Assembly (NCBI GenBank): GCA_041635265.1
Contig: JBFJJV010000007.1
Coordinates: 1-45,712, forward strand
Source of the DNA: Panacagrimonas sp041635265
Lineage (GTDB): Bacteria > Pseudomonadota > Gammaproteobacteria > Nevskiales > Nevskiaceae
Direction of reading: 5' to 3'
DNA: 45,712 nt
Each line of letters begins with the position of its first letter. Position 1 is the first letter of the stretch. Under the pieces are notes generated by a model. It did no database searches, was not told the DNA's origin, and saw only the letters and a list, made by a program, of their open reading frames with translations. Positions 8,527-17,087 of this stretch are shown one piece after another. Both the position numbers and the translations under genes were made by a program.

Positions 8527-9470
8527 TTATTTTCCTTGATGAATCGCGCGCGGGTAGGCCTCCACCATGAAATCAATGAAGGCACGCACCGAGGGCTGCT
8601 GACCGCGGCGAGTCGGTGCGAGCAGGGTGGCTGCCGCATCGGCGTGCGCTGACCAGTCGGGCAGCAGATGCAGAAATTGTCCTTTCTCGATTTGCGCAGC
8701 GCATAGGTGCACCGGTAGGGCGACGATACCCAGACCAGCGATAGCGGCGGCGCGCAGTGTGTCGTGGTCATCTCTGCGCAGTCGCGGAGGGACCTTGACC
8801 CGGGCCCGCCTGCCGTCGCTATGACGCAAGTCCCATGTCGTTTCTCCGTCGTTACCGGCCCCCATCGCCAGGGTGGCGTGATCAGCCAGATCACCGGGGG
8901 TCGCCGGCGCGCCGCTTCCTGCGGTGTATGTCGCAGTCGCGAACAGGCCCTAGGGCATTGCACTCAAGCGACGCTGTAGCCGACCCGAAGCCAGCAGCGA
9001 GCGCAGATGCCCACGCAGGCTGACGTCAAATCCCTCTTCAATCAGATACACCGTGCGATTGGTGGCGTACTGGACCAGATTCACCTTGGGATGGCGCTGC
9101 AAAACGCCGCCAATGGCGCGCTCAGCAGTTGCGCCATGTCGCTCGAGCCAGTGAAACGCACGGTGCCACTGGGTTCTGCCAAACGGCTTTGGATGGCCCT
9201 TTCGGCTGCTTCAGCCTCAATCAGCATCGTCTGTGCGCGCCGAAAAAACTCGCGGCCCGCCTCGGTCAAGGCAAAACTACGCGAGGTGCGCTGAATCAGG
9301 CGTACGCCCAGCCGTGATTCCAGCGCAATCACGCGCCGGCTCAGGGTCGATTTGGGTAGAGAAAGGCTTCGTGCCGCTGCCGAGTAGCCGCTGTGTCCGG
9401 CGACTTTGACGAAGACGCAATGATCGTTCAGGTCGAGCATATCGCTCCATCGTTGGGATGATTCATCCAA
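8527..9470 (-). pseudogene. LysR-family transcriptional regulator, broken by a frameshift and an amber codon
   Basis: Read on the minus strand from the ATG at 9470 (or the more usual LysR start MLDLNDHCVF at 9440), the helix-turn-helix is intact: SAAARSLSLPKSTLSRRV and LIQRTSRSFALTEAG. The frame ends early at 9081-9083. A one-base loss at the short homopolymer 9101-9104 (TTTT on the coding strand, where TTTTT would restore the frame) explains this. In the shifted frame the effector domain continues (QRHPKVNLVQYATNRTVYLIEEGFDVS, given here only as family-like text) to an in-frame TAG at 8950-8952, then reads GLFATATY through to AFIDFMVEAYPRA and a TAA at 8527. Length and domain order are otherwise normal, so the damage looks recent. 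It probably once controlled the divergent YceI gene. Confidence 0.85.
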
Positions 9471-9599
9471 TACTTGGCGATTGTTAGTTTATCGTCCAGC
9501 TAGTAGCCTGTGCGCCTCGCTATGAGACGGCAAGCAGCAGGTGCTAGAAAGCCCTTCTGCTGGTCGGAATAAAAAACGAACCCAATGGAGAGAATCGAC

Positions 9600-10367
9600 A
9601 TGAGACTTCAGTATCTGGCTGCCCCTTTCATTTTCGCGCTAGCGGCCTGCAACCAGCCCGCACCACCTGCGGAGAGCAGTGCTGGCGAAGCAATGGCCGC
9701 TGCTTCGACCGCTGCCGCTGCGATGCCGAGTGCTGAGACGCCGGCCGCGCCGAGCGTCGAGGCAACTGCCGTCAAGATCGAGGCGCCTGCGGGCAAGTAC
9801 GCCATCGATCGCAATCACGCCATGATGGCGTTTCAGATCGACCATTTGGGCCTGTCCAATTATGTCGCGCGCTTTACCGACTACAGCGTCAGCCTGGACC
9901 TCGATCCGGCAGATATTTCCGCCTCATCGGTCAAGGTCAACATCAAGGCCGCGTCCATTGCTGCAGATTATCCGGGTGACTATAAGGCCAGCCACGCGAA
10001 GACAGGATTCGAATCCTGGGCGGAAGACCTTGCCAAGAGCGACAAGTTTTTTAATTCCGAAAAGTATCCGGACATCACTTTCGAGTCGACCAGCGTGGAA
10101 GACGCCGGTGATGGTTCTCTCGAGGTCGTGGGTGATTTGACCTTGCTGGGCAAGACCCAATCCGTAACGCTCAATGTCGATGTGGTTGGATCCGCTGCGG
10201 CTCATCCCTTTACCGGTGCGGGCGCGGTCGGGTTCTCAGCGCGAGGGAGTTTCAAGCGATCCGGTTTTGGCATGACGCATCTGGTTGATCCGCCGCTGGT
10301 AGGCGATGAAGTCACCCTGCTGTTCGAAGGCGAATTCAATCAGGTTCCGCAAGATCAGGCGCAATAG
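9600..10367 (+). CDS. YceI-family lipoprotein
   Basis: A 255-residue protein with a lipoprotein signal peptide: the lipobox LAAC places the lipidated cysteine at residue 17. An Ala/Pro/Glu-rich linker (about 18-60) is followed by a YceI lipocalin-like domain (about 62-250). Family text includes YAIDRNHAMMAFQIDHLGLSNY, FFNSEKYPDITFEST and GDLTLLGKTQSVTLNV. YceI domains bind polyprenyl or amphiphilic ligands in the periplasm, and the precise role is unsettled. The start was placed at 9600 because a GGAGAG ribosome-binding site lies at 9587-9592 and the signal peptide begins there; an upstream in-frame ATG at 9585 is less likely. The gene is followed after 72 bases by a second YceI domain fused to cytochrome b561, so the two probably work together. 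Confidence 0.92.
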   Translation: MRLQYLAAPFIFALAACNQPAPPAESSAGEAMAAASTAAAAMPSAETPAAPSVEATAVKIEAPAGKYAIDRNHAMMAFQIDHLGLSNYVARFTDYSVSLDLDPADISASSVKVNIKAASIAADYPGDYKASHAKTGFESWAEDLAKSDKFFNSEKYPDITFESTSVEDAGDGSLEVVGDLTLLGKTQSVTLNVDVVGSAAAHPFTGAGAVGFSARGSFKRSGFGMTHLVDPPLVGDEVTLLFEGEFNQVPQDQAQ

Positions 10368-10439
10368 CGGATAGCGTCAGCTTGGTCGAATGCTGCTTTC
10401 CAGATACTGCTTCTGAGCATCCTTAGGGAAGCGCCAGTC

Positions 10440-11696
10440 ATGCGCCCAGAAACAAAGCAGTACACCGCCGTCGCGATCGTTCTGCATTGGGCGATCGCGA
10501 CGGCCATTATTGGCAACCTCACCCTCGGCTGGTGGATGCACGAGGCCATAGATGTTGCAACCAGTCGCGCCCATGCCGTAGAAATGTTTCAGCTGCACAA
10601 GTCGATCGGACTGACGGTGCTGCTGTTGAGCCTGTTTCGACTGGCATGGCGACTCCTGCATCGTGCGCCTGAGATGCCAGCGCATATGAAACGCTGGGAG
10701 CGGATTGCCGCCAAAAGTACACACTGGGCGTTCTACGGATTAATGATGGCCATGCCGCTGTCGGGCTGGTTATACGTTTCCACCCAGTGGCGCGGCGAAG
10801 TTGCGCTGAATGTGCCGACGCTCTGGTTCGGCTGGATAGAGGCGCCGCACCTGTTTGGCCTGAACCACCTCGGCGAAGACTTGCGGCAGACATTGTCCGG
10901 CGTGTTCCTCGAAGCGCATGAAGCGTTTGCCTGGGGCTCAGGCCTTTTGCTCCTGCTGCATATGGGCGCCGCACTCAAGCATCACTTTATCGACCGCGAT
11001 GAAGTGCTGGCCCATATGATTCCCGCTCTCGCAGACTCGCGCAAAGCGGCGGCAGCTGACCGCGGGCGAGGTCTCGTGCTGAGTCTGGGGCTCAGCGCAA
11101 CGCTCATTGCGGCACTCGCTGTCGTCATCGCAGTTCTCAGGCCTGCGCCCGAGTCTGTAGGCGTAGGCGTAGGCGCTGGCGGCGGCATATTGTCCGTTCC
11201 CGGCAGCTGGATCATCGATGCCGATCAAAGTGTTATTCGCTTCAGCGGCACCCACGCGGGGAAAAAATTTGAAGGCCGTTTTGGCCGATGGCAGGGTGAT
11301 TTGAGAATTAACCTCGAGGATCCGACGGCGTCCGTCATCAGGGCCAGTGTGGAAACAGCATCCGCCAGCGATGGGATTTCCCTGCACGATCGGACGCTAC
11401 CGCAGAAGGAATGGTTTGACTCGGACAATCACCCCGTCGCCACATTTGAAAGCACGCAAATTCAGAGGCTGTCGGACGACAGCTATTCGCTCGATGGCGT
11501 GTTGCGGATCAAGCAAAATAAAATTCCGGTGAAAGGGCTGAAGCTGACAGTGTCAGATCGAGACTTGCGTATCACCGGGATGAACACGATCTCCCGGCGC
11601 GAAGCGGATCTGGGCATGGCGTCCGATCCAGACGGTGAATGGGTCTCTGCCGATATCGAGGTCAATGTACTGGTGATTGCCAGTAAAGGATCTTGA
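10440..11696 (+). CDS. Cytochrome b561-YceI fusion protein
   Basis: A 418-residue two-part protein. Residues 1-185 form a bacterial di-heme cytochrome b561 with four membrane helices and candidate axial histidines in VLHWAIA, LHKSIGL, AHEAFAW and LLHMGAALKHHF. A fifth hydrophobic segment (about 205-230) and a glycine-rich linker follow. Residues 240-418 are a YceI domain (SWIIDADQSVIRFSGTH, EWFDSDNHPVATFEST), presumably in the periplasm. Bacterial b561 proteins move electrons between the quinone pool and periplasmic partners. The tethered YceI domain may present a quinone or isoprenoid ligand. The gene follows the YceI lipoprotein gene closely, on the same strand, suggesting one operon. The convergent neighbour begins 61 bases after its stop. 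Confidence 0.92.
   Translation: MRPETKQYTAVAIVLHWAIATAIIGNLTLGWWMHEAIDVATSRAHAVEMFQLHKSIGLTVLLLSLFRLAWRLLHRAPEMPAHMKRWERIAAKSTHWAFYGLMMAMPLSGWLYVSTQWRGEVALNVPTLWFGWIEAPHLFGLNHLGEDLRQTLSGVFLEAHEAFAWGSGLLLLLHMGAALKHHFIDRDEVLAHMIPALADSRKAAAADRGRGLVLSLGLSATLIAALAVVIAVLRPAPESVGVGVGAGGGILSVPGSWIIDADQSVIRFSGTHAGKKFEGRFGRWQGDLRINLEDPTASVIRASVETASASDGISLHDRTLPQKEWFDSDNHPVATFESTQIQRLSDDSYSLDGVLRIKQNKIPVKGLKLTVSDRDLRITGMNTISRREADLGMASDPDGEWVSADIEVNVLVIASKGS
11157..11174 (+). repeat. Three tandem GTAGGC hexamers
   Basis: The hexamer GTAGGC occurs three times in a row and encodes Val-Gly-Val-Gly-Val-Gly in the linker between the membrane part and the YceI domain of the b561 fusion. Change in copy number would keep the frame and only alter the linker length. 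Confidence 0.7.
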
Positions 11697-11757
11697 TGCG
11701 TGCCCGGGTATCTCCCTCCGCGGTAGCCTGGATATCCCAGATTGATCGCGGTCAGAT

Positions 11758-13545
11758 CTAGTCGTCGCTGAACAGCGCGCTTGCGCCCAAAACCTCGCCA
11801 AAATCGGTCAGCCCAGCTGCCACCTTCGCTGCGCCTGCGGTGCGTAGGGGCATCATCCCTTCGCGCAGGGCCTGACGACGAATATCAGCAATGTCAGTGT
11901 GGCGGTCGATGATTTTTTTGACGCCGCTGCTCAGCGGCATAATTTCATAAATCCCGAGTCGCCCCAGATAGCCGGTCTCGCGGCACTCAAGGCAACCGAT
12001 GGGCTTGTTCACCCGCGAAGGCTTTTCAAGGCGCGAGTCGTCACCAATCAGCTCGCTCCAGGCCTGTTCGTCGACCTCGGCCTCCACCTTGCAGTGGGGG
12101 CACAATCGGCGCACCAGGCGTTGCGCCACCACACCGAGCAGGGTTGCCTTGATCAGATAGGGGGGCACGCCGAGATCAAGAAGGCGGGTCAGCGCGCTAG
12201 GGGCATCGTTGGTATGCAGCGTGGACAGGACCAGATGACCCGTAAGAGCGGCCTGAACCGCGATCTCTGCGGTCTCCAGATCACGAATCTCGCCAATCAT
12301 GATGATGTCTGGATCTTGTCTGAGCAACGCACGCACGCCGGTTGAAAAATTCAGATCAATCGCAGTGTGAACCTGCATCTGATTAAACGCGGGCTCAATG
12401 AGTTCGATGGGATCTTCAATGGTGCAGACATTGACTTCCGGCGTGGCGAGCTGGCGCAGACTCGAATACAAGGTGGTCGTTTTTCCGGAACCGGTCGGAC
12501 CGGTGACCAGCACGATGCCGTGCGGCGCGCGAATCATATTGTTCCAGTGCGTGGCATCCCCGGGGGTGAAGCCGAGTTCAGAAAAATCGCGCAGCAACAC
12601 CTCCGGGTCAAAGATTCGCATGACCAGTTTTTCGCCGAACGCGGTCGGCAGACTGGAGGCGCGTAATTCCACTTCCTTGCCTCCCGGGGTGCGCGTCTTG
12701 ATGCGGCCATCCTGCGGCTTGCGTTTCTCGGCGACGTCCATGCGCGACAGAATCTTGATGCGGCTGGTGACCGCCACCATCACCGGTGTCGGCATCGCAT
12801 AAACCTCATGCAGCACGCCGTCGATTCGGAAGCGCACCAGCGACTTCTCGCGTCTTGGCTCCAGGTGGATGTCCGAGGCACGCGACTCAAACGCATAGCT
12901 GAGCAGCCAGTCCACGATCGCCACTACGTGCTGGTCGTCTGCAGTGAGCTTGCCGCGACGCCCCAATTCCATCAGCTGTTCAAGATTTTGTGAGCCCGCC
13001 GGAAGCGCGCGTCGCTCCTCATGGCTGGCCTTCACCGACCGGGCGAGGGCGTAGAATTCGATCAGGTAGCGCTCGATATCGACCGGGCTGGCAATCACCC
13101 GTTTGATCCGCTGCGGCACGATGCCGGCCAGCTCGAATTCCCAATCACGTTCAAACGGCTGTGTGGTGGCGACAGTGATCTCGGTCGGCGTCACCAAGAT
13201 CGGCAGCAGGTGGTTGCGTGTGGCGTAGGCGTAGGGCATGACTGAGGTGACCTTGGCCACATCAATCGACAGTGGATCGATGCGGGCCCATTCCAGCCCC
13301 TGTTTTTCGGCCAGCCACTGAGTCAGTACGTCCAAGCTCAGCTTGCGCCCTGGCTTGCGCGGATCGGGCCAATCAAAAGCCGCCAAAACCGTCAGCGGGT
13401 GGCGCTTCTCGTGGGCAGCATCTAAGTGCGCCGTGAGTTCGGCGTGCTGCGCATCGCTCAATATGCCATCTGCGCGCAATCCGTCCGCGATGTCTCGCAT
13501 ATTGAGAGCACGATCAGGGGGGCGATCCTTGTCTTGGTGTTGCAT
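11758..13545 (-). CDS. GspE/PilB-family secretion or pilus assembly ATPase
   Basis: A 595-residue hexameric ATPase of the type II secretion/type IV pilus family. The N-terminal half holds an MshEN/T2SSE_N-like domain (about 60-180), then the N2 domain with ASDIHLEPR. The C-terminal motor has Walker A GPTGSGKTTTLY (near 347-358), the Asp box, Walker B with DPDIIMIGEIRD, and the His box TGHLVLSTLHTND. A zinc-binding tetracysteine, CPHC and later CLEC, is present as in GspE and PilB. No pilin, secretin, PilC/GspF or PilD gene is adjacent, so it is an orphan here. It could be the pilus-extension ATPase itself, or a secondary paralogue; the sequence alone does not decide. The Pil-Chp genes in this same window show that the organism uses type IV pili. 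Confidence 0.9.
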   Translation of the reverse strand: MQHQDKDRPPDRALNMRDIADGLRADGILSDAQHAELTAHLDAAHEKRHPLTVLAAFDWPDPRKPGRKLSLDVLTQWLAEKQGLEWARIDPLSIDVAKVTSVMPYAYATRNHLLPILVTPTEITVATTQPFERDWEFELAGIVPQRIKRVIASPVDIERYLIEFYALARSVKASHEERRALPAGSQNLEQLMELGRRGKLTADDQHVVAIVDWLLSYAFESRASDIHLEPRREKSLVRFRIDGVLHEVYAMPTPVMVAVTSRIKILSRMDVAEKRKPQDGRIKTRTPGGKEVELRASSLPTAFGEKLVMRIFDPEVLLRDFSELGFTPGDATHWNNMIRAPHGIVLVTGPTGSGKTTTLYSSLRQLATPEVNVCTIEDPIELIEPAFNQMQVHTAIDLNFSTGVRALLRQDPDIIMIGEIRDLETAEIAVQAALTGHLVLSTLHTNDAPSALTRLLDLGVPPYLIKATLLGVVAQRLVRRLCPHCKVEAEVDEQAWSELIGDDSRLEKPSRVNKPIGCLECRETGYLGRLGIYEIMPLSSGVKKIIDRHTDIADIRRQALREGMMPLRTAGAAKVAAGLTDFGEVLGASALFSDD

Positions 13546-13669
13546 AGGGCAAGGCTATCATTGCTGAGACCGAGGTAGGTCCGGCCTGTGATTCAGATGG
13601 AAACTGGGCAGGGGGCGGTAGCCGATGGATAATAGGCCTCCATTCTCATCATCGACGGATTGCCAGGTC

Positions 13670-14188
13670 ATGCGTCTCTTGCTACTCGCTGGACTGATCG
13701 CGTTTTGCACTGCTTGTACCAAGCCCGCCTGGATTCGGCCTCCAGATTTTTCGAGCTGGTTCAATGATGAACATGCGATCCCCCTGCTTGAAGTGGCTCG
13801 CGCCAATAACTGCGGCACTAGCGGAGCCGAATCGCGAGTACAGCTCTTCAAGAGTCTTGCCGGATTGGAAGCCTGGGCTGCCAGCCGTCAGATCACCTTG
13901 CTAAGCACTTTTGGCCATGCCCTGCCAGAGAGTCCCTATGCGGTCGTTGAACATGGACAACGGGATAACAGCGGCTACGGGCTCGCGGTTAGCTCCGAGG
14001 GCGGTCTGCGCAATGACACGCTGCTGGTTCGGGCAACCTTTTTTGAGCCAAAGCAGGGTCGATGGGCATCTGATCAAGCGAGCAGCCCCTGTGTGATGGT
14101 GAGTCTGCCAGCCGGGACCTATGACGAGGTGAAAGTGATTGACCAGACTGGCAAGGTGCGCGCGGCGGCTGCAGGCGCGGCCAAATGA
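13670..14188 (+). CDS. Hypothetical lipoprotein
   Basis: A 172-residue protein of unknown function. It starts with a short signal peptide, MRLLLLAGLIAFCTAC, in which C16 (preceded by CTA) is the probable lipidation site. An in-frame ATG upstream at 13625 would bury the signal peptide, so 13670 is preferred. The mature part has two conserved-looking cysteines (NNCGTSG and SSPCVMVSLPAGTYDEVKV). The ending resembles small protease-inhibitor-like or DUF-type lipoproteins, but I cannot assign a family. The stop codon overlaps the ATG of the next gene (ATGA at 14185-14188), so the two are translationally coupled. Confidence 0.75.
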   Translation: MRLLLLAGLIAFCTACTKPAWIRPPDFSSWFNDEHAIPLLEVARANNCGTSGAESRVQLFKSLAGLEAWAASRQITLLSTFGHALPESPYAVVEHGQRDNSGYGLAVSSEGGLRNDTLLVRATFFEPKQGRWASDQASSPCVMVSLPAGTYDEVKVIDQTGKVRAAAAGAAK

Positions 14189-14661
14189 GCCCCATTTATC
14201 GCGGACTCGCAGGCCTGCTCCTGCTCCTGCAACTTTCGGTATCAACCGCTGCCGGCGGCTCGTTGACGCCCTCCGAGCAATTGAATGCCTTCCATATGGC
14301 ACTTCGCTCAGGCAATGCCGCTCGCGCAGTCGAACTTTTGTCGAAGGATGCAGTGATCTACGAACAGGGTTTTGCAGAGGTCTCACGCGATGAATGGATT
14401 GCACAACAGCTTGGTCCCGCCATGGCCTTTGCCCGCGACGCAAAACGTGACGTCGTACGGCGTAGTACGCGGCTTGTCGGCGATGCCGCCTGGGTGATGT
14501 CGAATACTCGAACGACGGTCTCGCTCCCCGAACGTAAGTTGGTCTTCAATGGTGGCGAAACCGCCATCCTGATGAAGGAAGGTGATGAATGGAAGATCGT
14601 GCATCTTCACTGGTCTGCCCATCAGGCGGAGACCAACGACGATGCCAAAGCTGAGCGATAA
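14185..14661 (+). CDS. Exported NTF2-like (SnoaL/DUF4440-type) protein
   Basis: A 158-residue protein with an N-terminal signal peptide (about 1-23, ending STAAGG) and a small alpha+beta NTF2-like domain. The visible pattern is a helix with LNAFHMALRSGNAARAVELL, a strand pair with AVIYEQGFAEVSR, and C-terminal strands GETAILMKEGDEWKIVHLHWS, typical of DUF4440/SnoaL_3 proteins. Such domains bind small molecules or act as isomerase-like enzymes; here the location would be the periplasm. It is coupled to the preceding lipoprotein by a four-base overlap. Specific function is unknown. Confidence 0.78.
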   Translation: MSPIYRGLAGLLLLLQLSVSTAAGGSLTPSEQLNAFHMALRSGNAARAVELLSKDAVIYEQGFAEVSRDEWIAQQLGPAMAFARDAKRDVVRRSTRLVGDAAWVMSNTRTTVSLPERKLVFNGGETAILMKEGDEWKIVHLHWSAHQAETNDDAKAER

Positions 14662-14748
14662 CTGCGTCACTCAGCCGCTTCGCCGACCCCTGAATACCCG
14701 TATAAAGCGGCCCAGAACGCAAGTCACGCTTATTGAGGATACGCCCAA

Positions 14749-15690
14749 ATGATTCATATGTTGCCAGGTCCGATTCAGGGGTGCTTTCTTGCCCTTTTGC
14801 TCGGAGTGAACACCATTTTCTGGTCCAGCCTGCTGTACCCGGTCGTGCTCTTGAAACTGCTTACACCCAGTGGCTCTGCCGCAAGGATTGCCTTGTCTAG
14901 ATTGGCTTCCAAAATCGCCCAGAACTGGGCCTCGTGTAATTCAATCGGCTCAAATATTTTTCAACGCATTGAGTGGGATGTCCGCATGGATGTGGACATC
15001 AACCCGAAGGGACAGTATCTGGTCTGTGCCAACCATCAGACTTGGAACGATATCTTCGTGCTCATGCGGGCATTCGGGCGGCGCGCGCCTTTCTTCAAGT
15101 TTTTTCTGAAACAGCAACTGATCTGGGTGCCCGTGCTTGGGCTGGCTTGGTGGGGGCTGGACTACCCGTTCATGCGCCGCTCGACCAATGCCCAGATCAA
15201 GAAGAACCCTGCGCTCAAGGGCAAGGATCTTGAGACCACGAAGAAAGCCTGTGAAAAATTCCGCAACCAGCCGGTGATGATCCTGAATTTTCTTGAAGGC
15301 ACGCGCTTCACGCCGACCAAGCAGGCCAACCAGAAAGCCAGCTACAAGTATCTGCTGCGACCGAAGGCAGGCGGCTTTGCCTTCGCGATGGAGTCCATGG
15401 GCGACAAGCTGCAGGCTCTCATGGACGTCACGATTGTCTATCCGGACGGCCCCGTAGGTTTTTGGGATTTCATGTGCGGCAAGGTCAGGCGCGTCATTGT
15501 CGACGTGCGGCCGCTGGAAGTGCCTGAAGAGCTGGCCGCCGGGTTGCTAAAGGGCGAATACGAGAAAAGCAGTGTGTTCAGGAAAAAATTTCAGCTCTGG
15601 ATCGGCGATCTCTGGAAACAGAAAGATGCGCTCATCGCACAGTATCTGGGCGAGCCGCCGCCGCTTGTAATTGAAGCAGCCTCGGTCTGA
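14749..15690 (+). CDS. PlsC-type acyltransferase, YihG-like
   Basis: A 313-residue membrane-bound glycerolipid acyltransferase. An N-terminal hydrophobic segment (about 10-40) is followed by motif I, NHQTWND (95-101, the catalytic H-x4-D), and motif III, FLEGTRF (181-187). Motif IV is in the region ending TIVYPDGPVGF. These motifs and the layout match the YihG/YcbB-like branch related to 1-acylglycerol-3-phosphate acyltransferase. The likely reaction is transfer of an acyl chain to a lysophospholipid at the inner membrane; whether it is the main PlsC or an accessory one cannot be told. A GAGG ribosome-binding site lies about 10 bases before the ATG. It ends two bases before the convergent acpH. 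Confidence 0.9.
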   Translation: MIHMLPGPIQGCFLALLLGVNTIFWSSLLYPVVLLKLLTPSGSAARIALSRLASKIAQNWASCNSIGSNIFQRIEWDVRMDVDINPKGQYLVCANHQTWNDIFVLMRAFGRRAPFFKFFLKQQLIWVPVLGLAWWGLDYPFMRRSTNAQIKKNPALKGKDLETTKKACEKFRNQPVMILNFLEGTRFTPTKQANQKASYKYLLRPKAGGFAFAMESMGDKLQALMDVTIVYPDGPVGFWDFMCGKVRRVIVDVRPLEVPEELAAGLLKGEYEKSSVFRKKFQLWIGDLWKQKDALIAQYLGEPPPLVIEAASV

Positions 15691-15692
15691 AT

Positions 15693-16289
15693 CTAGCATG
15701 GGGCAGGATAGCGTCGCATCAACTCGTGCATTTCCTGTTCCAGTGCCTTGAGTAATTCAGGCAGTTGGCCTTCCAGGTCCGATGATAGGGATGGCCAATT
15801 TCGTGCCGCATCAATCAAGCCGTCCGATTGGCGCATCCGCGCGGCGGTTCGGCTGAACGCCCGCTCCATGCCTGAATCAGTCGCGTAGGACTGCAGCAGA
15901 TTTGCGAAGGCGCTGGTCTTCAGGCGGGTGCCTCCGCCCATTTCGAACCACTTCGCTGCTGCTTCAATGGCCTGTCCACAACGAAGCGCAAATGCCTCCA
16001 ATGGCTGGGGGTGGAAATCTTCCCATTGCCGAGCCAGAGCATGATCTGCCGCCATGTCCAGAACGATACCGGCGTATCGTCGGTGCCCCTGTATGAAAGG
16101 CGCTCGGGCACTCTGCATGATGGGGTGGCGATCGGTAAACGCATCTACGCGACGATGCAGGCGAATGCCCAGCGCAATGTCTGGCGGATAGGCTGACAGA
16201 TCAGGGCCACGCACCACATCCCCCAGAACGCTACCGGCGAGCGAAGTTTCTGTGCGATCCGCCAGGTAAAGATGGGCAAGAAAATTCAT
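15693..16289 (-). CDS. acpH: Acyl carrier protein phosphodiesterase AcpH family
   Basis: A 198-residue HD-like metal-dependent hydrolase that would remove the 4'-phosphopantetheine group from holo-ACP. It starts with the characteristic MNFLAHLYLA, followed by GSVLGDVVRG, LGIRLHRRVDAFTDRHP and YAGIVLDMAADHALARQW; the conserved His and Asp residues for Mn(II) are within these motifs. Length matches E. coli AcpH (about 193). It lies convergent to the acyltransferase, which also belongs to lipid metabolism, but the opposite strands argue against co-transcription. The upstream intergenic region (16290-16366) is shared with the divergent DUF899 gene. Confidence 0.9.
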   Translation of the reverse strand: MNFLAHLYLADRTETSLAGSVLGDVVRGPDLSAYPPDIALGIRLHRRVDAFTDRHPIMQSARAPFIQGHRRYAGIVLDMAADHALARQWEDFHPQPLEAFALRCGQAIEAAAKWFEMGGGTRLKTSAFANLLQSYATDSGMERAFSRTAARMRQSDGLIDAARNWPSLSSDLEGQLPELLKALEQEMHELMRRYPAPC

Positions 16290-16366
16290 GGCCTATTGTG
16301 ACGTGGTTTGAGGCAGGGGCCGCATGGGGTAAAACTGGCATGCGCAGAACGACGGAGAAATTAGCC

Positions 16367-17071
16367 ATGGGTGCAGCCCCAAAAATTGTGTCGGAAGAGG
16401 AATGGTTGAAAGCACGTAAAGCATTACTCGCCGAAGAGAAAGCATTCACCCGGGCACGTGACGCTTTGAGCGAGAAGCGGCGTCAGTTGCCCTGGGTCAA
16501 GGTAGATAAGTCTTATGATTTCGAAGGTGCTTCGGGTCGATTGTCGCTATCCGATCTGTTTGAGGGGCGTAGTCAATTGATCATCTATCACTTCATGTAT
16601 GGACCGGACTGGGAGCAGGGCTGCCCCAGCTGCTCATTCTGGGCGGATAATTTCGACGGCATCTCCATTCATCTGAATCACCGCGACACCAATCTCGTGG
16701 CCGTATCTCGAGCCCCATTTGTAGTTCTGGAAGCGTACCGCAAACGCATGGGCTGGGGTTTCAACTGGGTTTCTTCGTACGGCAGCGAATTCAATCGCGA
16801 CTATCAGGTCTCTTTCGAGGAGGCGGAAATAGAGAAGGGAGAGATGCTCTACAACTATCGAATGCAGAAGTTTCCGAGTTCAGAGGCACCCGGCATCAGT
16901 GTGTTTTCCCGGCACGAAGACGGCCAAATTTTCCACACTTATTCCTGCTACCAGCGCGGTCTGGATATGCTCAACGGCGCCTATCACTATATGGATCTGA
17001 CCCCCAAGGGGAGAGATGAGGCGGACCTGCCCTATTCCATGGCCTGGCTGCGGCGACATGACGAGTATTAG
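16367..17071 (+). CDS. DUF899 family thioredoxin-like protein
   Basis: A 234-residue cytosolic protein. It has the standard DUF899 layout: a helical N-terminus ending in RRQLPWVKVDKSYDFEG, a thioredoxin-like core with LIIYHFMYGPDWEQ, and the CxxC motif GCPSCSF (C86 and C89). Later motifs are RAPFVVLEAYRKRMGW, the phenylalanine-rich strand FNWVSSYGSEFNRDY and a C-terminal YHYMDLTPKGRDE. The family is widespread but has no firm biochemical role; a disulfide-reductase-like or peroxidase-like activity is an inference. The start is placed at 16367 because CGGAGAAA (16353-16360) is well spaced; in-frame ATGs at 16298 and 16340 are alternatives. Confidence 0.88.
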   Translation: MGAAPKIVSEEEWLKARKALLAEEKAFTRARDALSEKRRQLPWVKVDKSYDFEGASGRLSLSDLFEGRSQLIIYHFMYGPDWEQGCPSCSFWADNFDGISIHLNHRDTNLVAVSRAPFVVLEAYRKRMGWGFNWVSSYGSEFNRDYQVSFEEAEIEKGEMLYNYRMQKFPSSEAPGISVFSRHEDGQIFHTYSCYQRGLDMLNGAYHYMDLTPKGRDEADLPYSMAWLRRHDEY

Positions 17072-17087
17072 TCTGCTGTGTGAATAA

